A DNA stretch of 64,000 nucleotides from Dichetophora obliterata (lineage: Eukaryota; Arthropoda; Insecta; Diptera; Sciomyzidae), in contig OY986437.1 of assembly GCA_963920525.1 (NCBI GenBank), positions 27,840,863 through 27,904,862 of the forward strand, in the 5' to 3' direction. The notes under the pieces are model-generated. The model worked only from the letters and a program-made list of their open reading frames with translations. It did no database searches and was not told where the DNA came from. Of the stretch, positions 34,501 to 45,096 are shown one piece after another. Position 1 is the first letter of the stretch; every line of letters begins with the position of its first letter. The translations under genes were made by a program, and so were the position numbers.

Positions 34501-37500
34501 TGTCTTAATTTGCATTGTAATGACATATAGTCATATAAAAGAGTCAAAATGAGCCAGAAGGAACTTGACAGAGCACGCCGTTAGGCATCCGTAAGCAAGC
34601 CAAGATGGCGCGCAAGACAAAGCCAAGAAACCTTGGTCAAAATAAACGAAGCTAGAAGACGAAGAGATGTTGGATGGGACAGATTCACGCCGCAATAGAG
34701 ATGCAGGCCCTCATCGACTCATTCGTGATAACGAAACTGTCCCACAGTTATATCAAGAAGCAGATGTCGAAATCTACAAACGCCAACGTAATGAAGAGGA
34801 TTTGATGGAGACTGTGGATCAAACACAGTCGCACCAAAATGCCGAAAGACATCAACGCGACGTGATCAAATAATAATGGGAGGGACAGAGTCACGTCGTG
34901 ATGAAGTTACAGGCACTCATCGACACATTCGTGATAACGAAACTGTCGAGGGAATACTGGGACTTCGTGATCTTCATCACGATGAAGATCACATTATGAT
35001 GTCTTCATCATGAAGCCATCATAATAAGAGGAAAAATAAGCCAAAATGAAGTTGCTAGAGAACGTCGTGAGGCAGACAAAATTGCATTATGGCTCGTAAG
35101 ACATAGCCAAGAATATCTGTATAGAAGTCGTGATGCGAATAGTGTAGCATATGCATACACAAATGGGCTTACGAGCCTAGGCCGGGTCAATGCTCTAGAA
35201 TTTGTATAAAAACGACGTCCTACAAAAGTGACGTCATCAGAATAATACAATATTGAATATCTATATATATAAAAGAAAGTGTCCGAATGCGATGTAATCC
35301 CATAACTCGAGATCGGCCGAACCGATTTGGATAATTTTTTTTTTAAATGTTCGTTTTAGTCCAAGTTAGGTTTTTAAGGAAAGAAAAATTCACCACGCCC
35401 ACTTTTGCGCCCACTTTTTTTGATTTATCTAAAATCGGAAAACGGCTGGACCGATTTGGATAATTTTTTTTTCAAATGTTCGTAGTAATCCAATTTAAGT
35501 TTTGTCGGAAAGAAAAATTGACCACGCCCACTTTTGCGCCCACTTTTTTTGATTTATCTAAAATCGGAAAACGGCTGTACCGATTTGGACAATTTTTTTT
35601 TCAAATGTTCGTAGTAATCCAATTTAAGTGTTTACTGAAAGAAAAATTGACCACGCCCACTTTTGCGCCCACTGTTTTGATATCTATATATATAAAATTA
35701 AGTGGCAAAACTTCCTGTTCGCATACTCCTCCTAGACTGCTTGCCCGATTTCAATGAAATTTTCAGGGGTGATTGGGGTCTGTGTGGAGGGTGCACATAA
35801 GAAATTGCATGTGTGTATCTTTGCACGTTTTGTGCCACACCCCCTTTTGTCGCCCACAAATCAATAAAAATGCTGTATTTAAGACGGTTTTGGTCGTATT
35901 AAATTAAAATTTGGTAAATAAGTTCGTATGATAACTATAATTAACTTTGAAAAAAATGGGCGTGGTCACACTTCATCTACGCCTACTTTTAAGAAAATAT
36001 CAAAATACTTCGAAACCATTGGTCCGATTGAGCTCAAATTTTGTAAGTACGCTTTGCTTTGAGTACGAGATGGTTTAAGGGGCAATGCCACACCCCCTTT
36101 TACCTCCCACATATAAATAAGAAATTGTTGTTATCGAATAGCTTTAGAGTTATGGGTAGCACAGCTTAGAAATTCGGTATTCGACCACAATTAAGACGTA
36201 CCGTTTCTGTGATGAAATTTTATGGGAGTGGACAAGGGGGAGGGGCACCTCCCATACAACCCAAATTTGTGATATCGAATAGCTTTGAAGTTATAGGAAT
36301 TCATCGTTGGAATTCAGTTTTTGACCTCAATTTACACATGCAGTTTCAATGGTTTTATTTTATGGGCCTTGGACAGGGAGGCGTGAAATCTCCCTTACAA
36401 CCCAAATTTGCGATATCGTATTGCTTTGAAGTTATAGGTTGACAGCGTAAGAATTCGGTATTCGACCTAAATTTATACATGCATTTTCAATATTTACATT
36501 TTATCGTCGTAGGGCAAAGGGGAGTGGCACTTCCCATACAACCCAACTTTGTGCTATCAAATAGTTTTAGAGTTATAAGTCGTACAACGCCGAAATTCAG
36601 TATTCGACCTCAATATAAACATTCAGTTTCATTGATTCAATGTATGTTCATTGGTAAGAGGGGCGTGACACCTCTAATTTAACCCAAATTTGCGATATCG
36701 AATAGATTAGGAGTTATAGGTAACTCAGCCTCAAAATTCAGTATTCGACCTCAATGTACTCATGCAGTTTCATTGCTAAAATTTTATGGGCGTAGGGAAA
36801 AGGAGAATGGCACCTCCCATACAATCAAAATTTGTGCTATCGAATAGTTTTGGAGTTATATGTTGCACAGATTTGGAATTCGGTATTCGACCTCCATGTA
36901 GACATCCAGTTTAATTGATTACATTCTATTAGCGGTGATGAAGAGAGAGTGGCACTTCCTATACAACCCAAATTTGTTATATCGAAAAGCTTTGTGGATA
37001 TAGGTCGCACAGTCTTTCAAATTCAGTATTTGACCTCAATTTAGACATGCTGCTTAACTGATAACATTTTATGGGCGTTTGAATAGGGAGAGTGGCAGCA
37101 ACGCGCCGGGTTTCAGCTAGTTTAGAATATAATAAAATACAGGGGTGTTTAAGCTTCGGTTCAGTTGAAGATAATTACTTACTAGTTTCTACTATGCATA
37201 AAACGATGGTATGATATGATGGAATCATTATACCATGGTATGGGATGACGGTATAATATAAGATTATAACAGTCAATTTGAACATATTCTAATACTCGAG
37301 CTACTCGATTCATTAAATGAAAGGGGAATTTTTATTTAAACCCTTTTAAATAGGAAAGAATAAACATTTAACCATATAAAGATCTTCTCATTTTTGGGTA
37401 TAAATTTTATTTTTATCGTGCTTAGCGCCACACACATCTTCTTTTATATGAAAGTAGATTTGTTTTTTTTTCCATATGTGTAGTTTCATATCAATAAATT

Positions 37501-38908
37501 TTTGGTTTAACTTTTTTTTCTGTACATACATTATATACAATAGAATGTTTATCGAAGCCGCTTTATTAATATGAAAAAATAAATAAATTTGTATCTTCTG
37601 TGCAGCTCAACCTTAAAAAACTAAATAATTGCTTACTAATTGCCCGTAATGGACCTAAACCCACGACCCCTAATATTTGTTGTAATTATGACAGACATTA
37701 AGAAACGCATTTTCAAAAACTCTGACAGCCGAGTGTGTAAGGTGTCGACCTAGCAAACGTGTGGATGTGATTTCGATTGCTGACAAAGTGAGTTTTGAAT
37801 TGTTTTATAGTTAATATTCATTTTAATTTCATAATAATGTATAATTTCTTAGTAATAACAGATAGTATCAATTGACTATTCCTGAAATTCAAATACATTT
37901 CTGAGTTCTGTTGAAACTAGGAATCACTATAATAGGGTGTAAATAGTCCATGAAGAAAATGTTTAACTATATAGTTATTTGAAAAATATTGTTATTCAAG
38001 CAGTGAAATTGTTAAATTTTTTATTCTTAAGTATTTAATGTTTGCTTTGGGCACTCAGTGTCCAGAACACGGCTCTAGGATTACATACTAGGTATTAATC
38101 TATATTAATTTTCATTTGGTTGAAAATTTGTACAATTTTCTTACTATTTGTACATCAAATTTTTTTTTTAAACGATCTAAATGATAAAGGATAATGGCAG
38201 AATTGATGTTGTTAGGAATTCAAACTAATTTTTATTATTATTGTAGCCATAACACCCACAAAGAGATTGTGAGATTGTTTTATATCAATTGGAGTCAACA
38301 CTAATATTCGATTTATATTCAAAGGACTTTATCATGATGTCAATTACTTAGGGCTGTTTCAATTAGATCTATGTAGATAAGAAACAAAAAGGTATTGCGT
38401 CGCACAACATTAGAAGCTTTATAAGGTTTTTCCCCAAGGTACAGTCTTAAACCTTGTCATTGATAAAACAAAACAGAAAATTGGACATAGGTAAATATAT
38501 GTTTTGGATAGAGCCAACTAATGAGCACGAATATTTGTGGAATTTTTGGGCTCACACCCCTAAAGAGAAATACCCCATAACCTTTGCATGTGACGATGTT
38601 TATCATTAATCTATAAGCAAACCCATTTAAATTAGCTTTTTATGTTAAGACTTTACCTCGAATACCAACAAATTGAATGTCAAAGTAAGGGCACGCAATG
38701 CCATACAGCGTGGGCCTTCGATTTTCGTTAAAGGACATTTAATGTTAAACTTTTAATGCACGTTAATGTGCAATAGGTTGTGTTTTCGGTGATTAAGACG
38801 AAATAATACATTTTCTTACTTATAGTAAAAATAATTTCAACTTACCGCAAATACAATATTAAAACCAAAAAGGATATACTTGATCAAGCTCATGCCGCAT
38901 GAACGCAT
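25557..38908 (-). CDS. Tetraspanin (CD63-like), four coding exons over 13.4 kb
   Basis: Exons in order on the minus strand: 38908-38846, 26373-26185, 26105-25788, 25706-25557. All introns are GT-AG and all junctions in phase 0, giving 239 aa. Exon 1 reads MRSCGMSLIKYILFGFNIVF, the typical tetraspanin N-terminus; exon 2 completes TM1 (ISGLGILIAGAIVL) and holds TM2 with the GCFGAIKES end; exon 3 has TM3 and the large loop with the CCG motif (LMCCGVDSPADW), ASCC and KHC; exon 4 has the last loop Cys (DGC) and TM4. The loop has six Cys as in CD63-type members; one N-glycosylation site (NKT) is visible. It is a membrane organiser of plasma or endosomal membranes. Nearest fly relatives are probably Tsp29F/Tsp42E members; no symbol is assigned. 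Intron 1 is 12.5 kb and packed with repeats. Confidence 0.9.
26374..26650. other. Start of tetraspanin intron 1, nothing recognised
   Basis: Intron sequence directly upstream of exon 2, without a clear repeat until the minisatellite begins at about 26570-26650. Confidence 0.4.
26560..26890. repeat. Degenerate minisatellite in tetraspanin intron
   Basis: Units of about 60-65 bp built from gattcgctgggaagagtcgc, aatcgcc.agag and gggttcataa recur four to five times with heavy divergence. There is no coding sense; the open minus-strand frame across it is a repeat artefact. Confidence 0.6.
26907..27735 (-). pseudogene. 5'-truncated LINE tail with poly-A
   Basis: On the minus strand the last part of a LINE ORF2 is visible: PLIKDLGVIFDSKVTFVYHL (27490-27675), then after one frameshift near 27490 RLEYASFIWNPYYDTHINRL and ERVQRKFLKFALR (27038-27493). 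About 110 bp of 3' UTR follow and end in a poly-A tract, seen here as the T run at 26907-26922. The same motif order (hydrophobic D-G-V block, then EYA..WNP) occurs in the LINE at 15158-18112, so they are probably of related clades. It lies in the same orientation as the tetraspanin gene. Confidence 0.8.
27736..29031. other. Intron sequence with simple repeats
   Basis: At about 27880-28040 the motif cgatcgccgaaatgagc occurs twice near complementary gatcg-rich pieces. At about 28782-28830 there is an (acaaacagacag)n microsatellite. At about 28985-29030 a ggtat-rich simple repeat recurs again at about 31660-31705 and 37205-37260. No gene. Confidence 0.5.
30055..30683. mobile_element. Inner foldback element built of TTAGGC palindromes
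   Basis: The ends ggctcagtgaataaaggcct are perfect inverted copies (30055 rightwards and 30683 leftwards, with cgttaggc following). Attagtatg lies on both sides (30046-30054 and 30684-30692), a perfect 9-bp duplication. The body repeats ttaggcattctttcattatg-type units in both directions. It sits wholly inside the 29041-31305 element and so inserted later; its perfect duplication against the 8/9 match of the host agrees with a younger age. Confidence 0.88.
30335..30510. repeat. Two tandem 88-bp units, each itself a palindrome
   Basis: Units 30335-30422 and 30423-30510 are nearly identical. Each contains ttttcccttttacaaaatg and, inverted, cattctgtaaaagggaaaa around an 18-bp core. A further partial copy starts at about 30301. 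This forms a third level of nesting within the inner foldback. Confidence 0.8.
31315..32491. other. Intron sequence, low complexity
   Basis: Ttttcgatcaaaaata-type short repeats at about 31360-31480, ggtat simple repeats near 31660-31705 and ctacttttt repeats near 31735-31860. Two diverged cctcc.atacaaagtga segments occur at about 32110 and 32230. No gene. Confidence 0.5.
32492..33482 (-). mobile_element. Helitron-type element, copy C (minus orientation)
   Basis: Read on the minus strand it starts TCTATATATATAAAAATG after an A and ends ggttttcagCTAG before a T; TC..CTRR between A and T is the Helitron signature. The body has about six tandem units of 115-135 bp, with ttgggttgtatgggaggtgc, cacgcccc, tgtaaattgtggtcgaatac and attcgatatcgcaaattt. 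No replication protein. The same units occur in copies D and E. Confidence 0.75.
33495..34350. mobile_element. Possible inverted-repeat element with TGACGTCA ends
   Basis: Gttaccgatttgtgtgacgtca near 33518-33540 is inverted near 34290-34315 as tgacgtcaaatcggtaac, with weaker pairing for about 20 bp on either side. The interior is AT-rich and without a frame. No target duplication was found, so the limits are approximate. Three TGACGTCA-type motifs are present, but a regulatory role is speculative. Confidence 0.45.
34550..35010 (+). pseudogene. Broken Arg-rich repeat frame, perhaps Helitron N-terminal region
   Basis: The 65-bp segment starting ggacagattcacgccgcaat (34678-34742) recurs as ggacagagtcacgtcgtgat (34883-34947), 205 bp apart. 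The frame at 34667-34873 reads RRNRDAGPHRLIRDNETVPQ and, after a stop, RRDEVTGTHRHIRDNETV. Such Arg/Glu/Asn-rich tandem units with NET motifs occur in the N-terminal part of Helitron proteins, but the resemblance is only of composition and pattern. Several stops interrupt it. Confidence 0.3.
35011..35259. other. Spacer before Helitron-type copy D
   Basis: Contains gatgaagatcac and aagccatcataat short repeats around 34975-35030. Nothing else recognised. Confidence 0.4.
35260..37120 (+). mobile_element. Helitron-type element, copy D, with two 5' ends
   Basis: It begins A|TCTATATATATAAAAG at 35260 and ends gggtttcagCTAG|T at 37120. A second TCTATATATATAAAA 5' end lies at 35683, so one element may have inserted at the start of another. 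From about 35300 to 35680 three units of about 127 bp carry accacgcccacttttgcgcc and aaatcggaaaacggctg; from about 36200 to 37090 about seven other units carry cacctcccatacaacccaaa, atatcgaatagcttt and ttcgacctcaat, the complement of those in copy C. No protein is encoded. Confidence 0.75.
37121..38845. other. Remaining tetraspanin intron 1, tRNA-like pieces
   Basis: At about 37645-37675 the complement reads ggggtcgtgggtttaggtcc (B-box-like) and at about 37725-37790 the plus strand reads cagccgagtgtgtaaggtg then gtgatttcgattgc, a decayed A/B-box pair. The arrangement repeats that at 23390-23532. The rest is AT-rich with no gene. The donor site GTAAG of exon 1 is at 38845-38841. Confidence 0.45.
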
Positions 38909-39150
38909 TTTAAAATTCATTTAAATTTAACGGTTTCACTTAGTAAAGCAAATTCAAGTCCTATGTCGGACGATATTTTGTTTATATATTATATTTCAAA
39001 ATCAATAGTCTTAGCTAATTCAAATCTTAATCTTGCAGTCCCAAATCATTAACTTGCACGCACTATTTCTTTTTCTAATCTCAAAGTAAGTTTACTTGAA
39101 ACACCAGATAAAAACTCCACTCTATGAAGTAGTTTCACAGTAGCTTTGTC

Positions 39151-39186
39151 CACGTCCGTTTGTAAACGCGGCTCTCGACTAACTGA
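39151..39186 (-). promoter_or_regulatory. Inr + DPE core promoter candidate for the tetraspanin gene
   Basis: On the minus strand TCAGTT (39186-39181) is an insect initiator with A+1 at 39184, and GGACGTG (39157-39151) lies exactly at +28 to +34, the fixed spacing required for a downstream promoter element. There is no TATA box. The predicted 5' UTR to the ATG at 38908 is about 275 nt if unspliced. Confidence 0.55.
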
Positions 39187-41578
39187 CCACTGCTCTGCCA
39201 CTTAATTCACAATCAAACCTCAGCAAGCCAATTTGAAGCCAAAGAGTTTGGAACAGTGAGGCTACCAGTAATTGGGTCGCGCCAAACTAATAGCGGTAAC
39301 ACAATGACCGCTTAATTTGATGTTTTTTCCTTCTTTTTGTATTCACGATAAAAAACGAAAAACCATAAGTCGGGGGTAGTCAACGTAAGTTAAAGAAAAG
39401 TAAGAGTAAAAAAGTCGCAAATCGCTCAAACACAACTAAAATTAAAAAAGGAGCTTCGAGGAATTTCTGTTGAGACCAAGTTAATGACTGTTAAAACCCT
39501 AAACAATAGTTAACGTTAAGAGTGGGTTAGGGTTTGTTTTGTTTTGTTTTTCTTTTCATTTTAACCTCTTTTTTCCCGGTCTCAATTTTTAGTTATGAAA
39601 AGTGGAGATTTGCTGTTGAGTTAAGCTGCCGTTACTCGTTGTGTGTGTGGTGTAGGTTCGACGCCCAGTTAGTATGACCACAACTAGGTGAACATGCTAA
39701 ATTGGTAATAGAATGAAAATAAACTTTTCTGTGCCACTTGCTATTACAAGTAGAAGACGTTATTCAGACGTATTTAATGTCTGCACGCAGCACAGTAAAT
39801 TTTGGCGGAGTGAGTGAAAGAGGCATTGTAATTTTTTTCAATACCTCGATACAATGTAGAGTAAAACTAGCAAGGAATTACAAAGATTTGAGGTGAAGTT
39901 ATTAAGGACTTTTTTTATGACGTCATTTATTAAGAATACAAGTGATTGTGATAAAATTTCGCTTCATTTTCTTAGTCTCATTTGTGATTCATCGACATAA
40001 CTCCCAGACCATTCATCGGACAAGGACGATTTATACACCAAATTGCTTGTAGTTTCTCTAGGTACAAAACTTTAAATAAGCGTTGCCACTTAAATCGAAA
40101 TTTTTTGAAAGTAATTTTTGGTAAATTGCTTTTCCATTTATCTATTAATTTACTCTTATATAAAATTGAAGTGCAAATGTACATTTACAATTTTATTTCA
40201 AAAGTACTGGACCGATTTTAATAAAAAAGTTTTATAATACCATATTTGTTCTTTAGCACGTTATAGGGGTACTTTGCTTTAATAAGAATATTTTATTAAA
40301 GTGTTAAGTTTTTTAAGAAATCAGCCCAGGTGCCACACATTGCTTAATCGTTTTATTTTCACGCATTTTTATTGTGAGAGCTTCAATAAACTCCATATTG
40401 CTCTCTACTATTATCTATTTTGCTCAGCTAGCGCAAAAAAAAAGCAACAGAAGAGCCTCGAGCAAGGCGAAAAGTCAGATACATATAAATGCAGTGCGGA
40501 GTTCCAAAATAAAACAACAATTTTTTGAAGTGAAAACTTCTTTAGGCGCGTTGAACGATTTTGGTAGAGGGTAAATCTTTGGTTTGCGTCATCGCATATT
40601 TCCGAGTAACTCTCGTCATCAATACAGACAGCAAAGATAACAAGATAGGAAACTTAGACAGCATAACCTCAAAAAATGTTTGCATATATTTGTTCATAAA
40701 AAAAATCAACAATGATCGCCACTCTTGTTCTAAGTCGGCCACAAGCTCACAAAGCAATCACTCGGCAACTCCTGAAATTAATGCATATAATCTGTTTGTT
40801 AGTATATAAATACTTAAGTTAGGTTGCAATAAGATGTTTGCAACCAAAACTTATTATTAATTCGTTAAATATTGGTCTATATATGCTTTTAAAGTTCGGC
40901 AATTTCTTCAGTTGTTGTATTTGTCAACATTTTTTAAACATTTGCTTTTGCTCAAACCACCGCATGGTGAGATTAAACAATTGAACGATCTTCTTCTTTT
41001 TCTGCATTTTTCTGCTGGAACTTCGCTTGCAAACAAGAAAAATAATGTATGGATTAAGTGTTTTAACGTTTTAATCTTTAAGTTGTGATAAAGGAATATG
41101 TTGAACATTCAAGAAATTACATGCATGCTCTTATTTTATTACATATCGTCAAAGTTTGACAATTTTCACACTTGTTGTATTTGTCAGTGGCTTTTTATTT
41201 TCACCACTGCGGCATTTTATTTTCAGAGTTGTCAACTATCATTATTTTATTGATAAATTTTTGCATAAAGGGTGTGTGTCAAAAGGAAACTTTTCAATCG
41301 TGGTAGTATAGAAAATATCAGGTTGAATTAAATTTGTGTGTGTTGAAATAAATTTGTCTTTTTTGCTGTGTCAAATGGACGATGAAATTTTGACAATTAC
41401 AAATTTTGACGTTTCACATTTTGGTCGTTTTTAGCTCAAATATTTTATTTCATTTGCATTTTATTCAATTTGCGACATATTTCGAATTAAATATTCGAGT
41501 GCTTGTACTTGCAAGTTATTTCGTAAACTTGTAATATTGTAAACTTAAAAAACTTGAACAATAACAAAATAATAAAGG
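39187..41578. other. Intergenic region with dispersed repeats
   Basis: The motif ataactccca.acca..catc followed by acaaggacgatttat (about 39998-40035) recurs near 61431-61475. The 40-mer at 40520-40559 beginning attttttgaagtgaaaactt recurs exactly at 42051-42090. Open frames here have no domain. No gene is supported. Confidence 0.45.
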
Positions 41579-41996
41579 TGCATCAGCAAGTGCAGCAAAG
41601 TTAAATTGGCTTTCTTTGCTGGCGAATGTTCTCCAAGTGCCACCACTAGAAAGTGCAGTACAAAATTTGTTGCTAGCCAACATCCTCCAAGTGCCATCAC
41701 CAGCAGCACAAGCAAGTGCAGCGCCAATTTCCTGATTCTGTTCCAATATTTTAGAAGCACCATTTCAGCATGTCTCAAGCGCAGAGGCAAGTTTCTGCTA
41801 TTATACTCCGGCGTGAATTAAATAAATTGAAAGCGGAGAATTCGCGCTTCATTTGCTTGTGCTGCTGGTGATGACACTTGGAGGATGTTGGCTAGCAATA
41901 AATTTGCGCTGCACTTGCTTGTGCTGCTGGTGGTGGCACTTGGAGGACGTTCACCAGCAAAGAAAGCCAATTTAACTTTGCTGCACTTGCTGATGC
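41579..41996. repeat. Inverted repeat with GCAAGTGCAGC units
   Basis: Arms of about 150 bp: tgcatcagcaagtgcagcaa, ggctttctttgctggcgaat and ctccaagtgccacca on the left (41579-41730) and their complements on the right (41850-41996). The short motif agcaagtgcagc and the motif ccaagtgcca each occur several times per arm. The 120-bp loop holds an ATG frame starting MSQAQRQVSAIILRRELNKL that stops inside the right arm; it could be the trace of a captured coding start. Confidence 0.65.
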
Positions 41997-42050
41997 ACCG
42001 GGAGATCGTTGGCCCACACACACGCACACACAAACTAAAGTACTTTCGTT

Positions 42051-42090
42051 ATTTTTTGAAGTGAAAACTTCTTTAGGCGCGTTGAACGAT
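42051..42090. repeat. Exact 40-bp direct repeat (partner 40520-40559)
   Basis: The two 40-mers, attttttgaagtgaaaactt followed by ctttaggcgcgttgaacgat, are identical over all 40 bases, 1.53 kb apart and either side of the inverted repeat at 41579-41996. Such identity in an otherwise decayed region implies a recent event or a dispersed element end. Confidence 0.8.
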
Positions 42091-45000
42091 GAAGTTGAAC
42101 TGACAAGTCTTTACTACTCTTTGGCTGTATATTTTCCGCCTCCAATTCGGTACATCCCCTCTAAAGCTGCGCAACCGCTGGGATCTTGTCATTATCTTTG
42201 CGCTGTTGTTGTAGACTTTCTTGGTAGTTATTGTTGTACAGTAAGCTTTAATTTTTTGTAGATGTTAATTTGTAGCTACAGTCAGCATATGACATCGAAC
42301 TATTTTCGAAAACAGTTTATACATATGAATTAAAGAGTATATATAATATTGATAAATCTATTTGTTACCGTATCGGAAATACATATATATGCATACATAT
42401 ATATACATATATACATATATATAGTTCATATGAACAATTTAACTCATTGAGGAAATTTAAAGAGTATTTATGTATATTTATATAATAACAATTACGTTAT
42501 AAATCTGCAAAATAATTAATATTTTCAGTAGTAATTGGATAACTAAAGTCTGCTTTTCCTAAGCATTCTATTTTTTATACTGTTTAGCATTACTTTTTTA
42601 TAGGAATTATATATAATTTATATGCTATAGATATTCTTAATTTTAAAATATTATTTAGATATAGAATATTCTTAATTTTAGATATCGCAATATAGATTTG
42701 GTGTGCATGTATATTATGTTAGTGTTATGATATAAATAATAATAAATTACTTTAATTATATGTATTTTTGATATGGTAACACTTTTGCCTAAAAGAAATA
42801 GTTTCAGTAATATATAAAAAATGTAATAATTTGCCTTTTTTTATTTAGTTTTATTTCGTTCATTGTTTTTAGGAGATTGCCAATATATATATATATATAT
42901 ATTAGGGCGGTTCGATTTAAAAATCGCCCATCGCTCAGTGAAAATCGTATTCTAAGGATCAAAATAAGAAACTTTGCCCGAGGAACTATACCTCTAAAAC
43001 TAATTCTAATGCCCCAACTTTTGACTTTTGTCCCGTAGGGTCAAATTTTGAAAAATCCCTCTGTGACTCATTTAGAGTGCCCCAATCGAGTCCAAATGTA
43101 TGATCGACCCCCACTAACTTTGGAGGGCCGATCCACCCATGCCAGTGGCACACCCCCTGGAACCCCCTTGGGGTTTTGATTTGAAATGATGATTTTTTGA
43201 AATGTTTGTATGGGGAAACCCCATAAATATTTACAATTTATCGAAATCCTTCCTTAAGAAACAAACAAAATTTGCTTGAAACCCTTGGAATCTAAGCTCA
43301 TTTACATTGAAAAAGTTTATAAAAAACCATTTCTATTTAAGTCTAAGCTAATGTTATCAGCAGAGATTTCAAGATAATTAAATCCTAAAAGTAAGGACTA
43401 TAAAAAAAAATTAGAACATCCAATTTATAACGGCTTCTGAAACATAAAGAAATCAAGAACAACTCTAAAACCAGTACCCGGTATTCTTTAAACGGGATTA
43501 TTAATTACAGTTTATCAAAAATAGTTAAATTCAGCAGTTTTTATGTATTCCTTTTTTTTATTCATTCACAAAGAACATTCAAAGAACCTCAATACTTGAC
43601 ATACATTTACTAAAAATTAACGGTGGTCATTTCCAAAAACTTATGCGAATAGGTAGCTGCTAATATGTTGAGCACGCAATAAAGGCATAAAGGTAAAATC
43701 AATACTAATAGGGAGAGTTGGTCACTAAATGCAATACATAAGAGATTAAATTGACTATGATTTTCTCAGAACTTCAATCTAGAAGTTATTTGAGGCAACT
43801 TTAGTAACTTTTAAAAGAGGTCAGTTATAATTATTAAAATAACTCTGAAATAATTCAAAGAAATACTTATTGCATTGGTTTATTAATGGTTTTAGTAAGA
43901 AACAAAATAATTATTTCTCAAAAACTCTTAAGCACTTGAAAGCAACAATATGCAAACATTAACGTTTGCTTTTCGGGTAAAGAAAAATAAAAACAAACAA
44001 GAAAAAAGGTAAAATTAAAGTTAAGATATGTAGGAATAGATATGTAGTGGCCATATCAGCCATAGAAAGGATTTTGACCGAGCTTGTGTTAATAAATTGT
44101 GTTGTGCGTGTTATTAAATGTTGGAACACAAATGATCGAGAACTGGACCTACGAGATTAATGCTGACGGCTTATGTTCTCAAGAAGCTTTACATGTCAGT
44201 TTTTACTCTCTGAGGTTTGCCAATGTCTGCAGAGAGGTAACGACCAAAAAGAAAAATTAAATCTATTGAAAAAACCGGGCTACCGGGTTTCCTTAGCTTA
44301 GAGGCTACGCACTCTACCCACTTAGCTACGGCTGCCACTGTAAGAATGAGGAAGAGACTGCGGGAATGAGTAATAAGCAATAGTTAAATTTTGAATTTCG
44401 GAAAAAATCCCACACAGATAAAAACATAATTAAAAGCTTACCTCAAACGTATTTTTGTATTCAAAGAAAAAAATATTCAAACATTATTATTTCATAAATT
44501 TTTTATACAGAAATTTGTTTAGAATACAAATTTCGACAAAATTAAAATATTTCCTTTCAGAGTAGGAAATTAAATTTTCAGAACATAAGCACAAGTTTTT
44601 TATAGTGTTTTTTACTCAAACAATATTTTTTGTGCTCGAATTTTTCAATTCCACTACTACATAATATTTAGTTTTCCCCAATCTGGGTTTGAATTAAGAA
44701 AAAGAGCTTTTAGTAACTAAAGAAAATAATTTCAAATTACGTTAAGAGATAAAAGCTGCATTCCAGTGGTCGTTGATGCAAATCTAAATAAATATTCATT
44801 TTCGTATTTTGACGTTTCATCGCTCAATGGGTGTTTTTAGCTGTTTTTTTTTTTGTTATTGCTCTTCAAACAGCTCTTTCAAGACAGTGATGCCAAATTG
44901 TTATAAAGTTGAACTAATGTTGTTCCACTGAGATTTGATCTGATCTAGTATCACGGAAAAGCAGCTAATGTGTATTTCTATATCTATTTTTTTGTCTCCG

Positions 45001-45096
45001 GGCGTTCTCTCTGTCTTTGACCTCTTTTCTGTCTTAAAAAAATTTAAAAAAAAAAAACAAATCTTTTAGAACCAAATTTTATTTTTAGATATATCA
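42091..45096. other. Intergenic region with (TA)n and an unknown dispersed repeat
   Basis: There are (atacatat)n tracts at about 42375-42425 and (TA)n at about 42882-42902. Directly after (TA)n a GC-richer block starts agggcggttcgatttaaaaa and includes gaacccccttggggtttt and tggggaaaccccat (42903-43230); it looks like a TA-targeted repeat family but I cannot name it. On the minus strand at about 44278-44340 an A-box-like tagctaagtgggtagagtg begins a decayed tRNA-like piece. No protein gene. Confidence 0.45.

Noticed and set aside
44278..44340. Minus-strand tRNA gene
   Set aside because: An A-box-like start is present, but no proper T arm or B box follows and the stems do not pair; a decayed tRNA-like piece at best.
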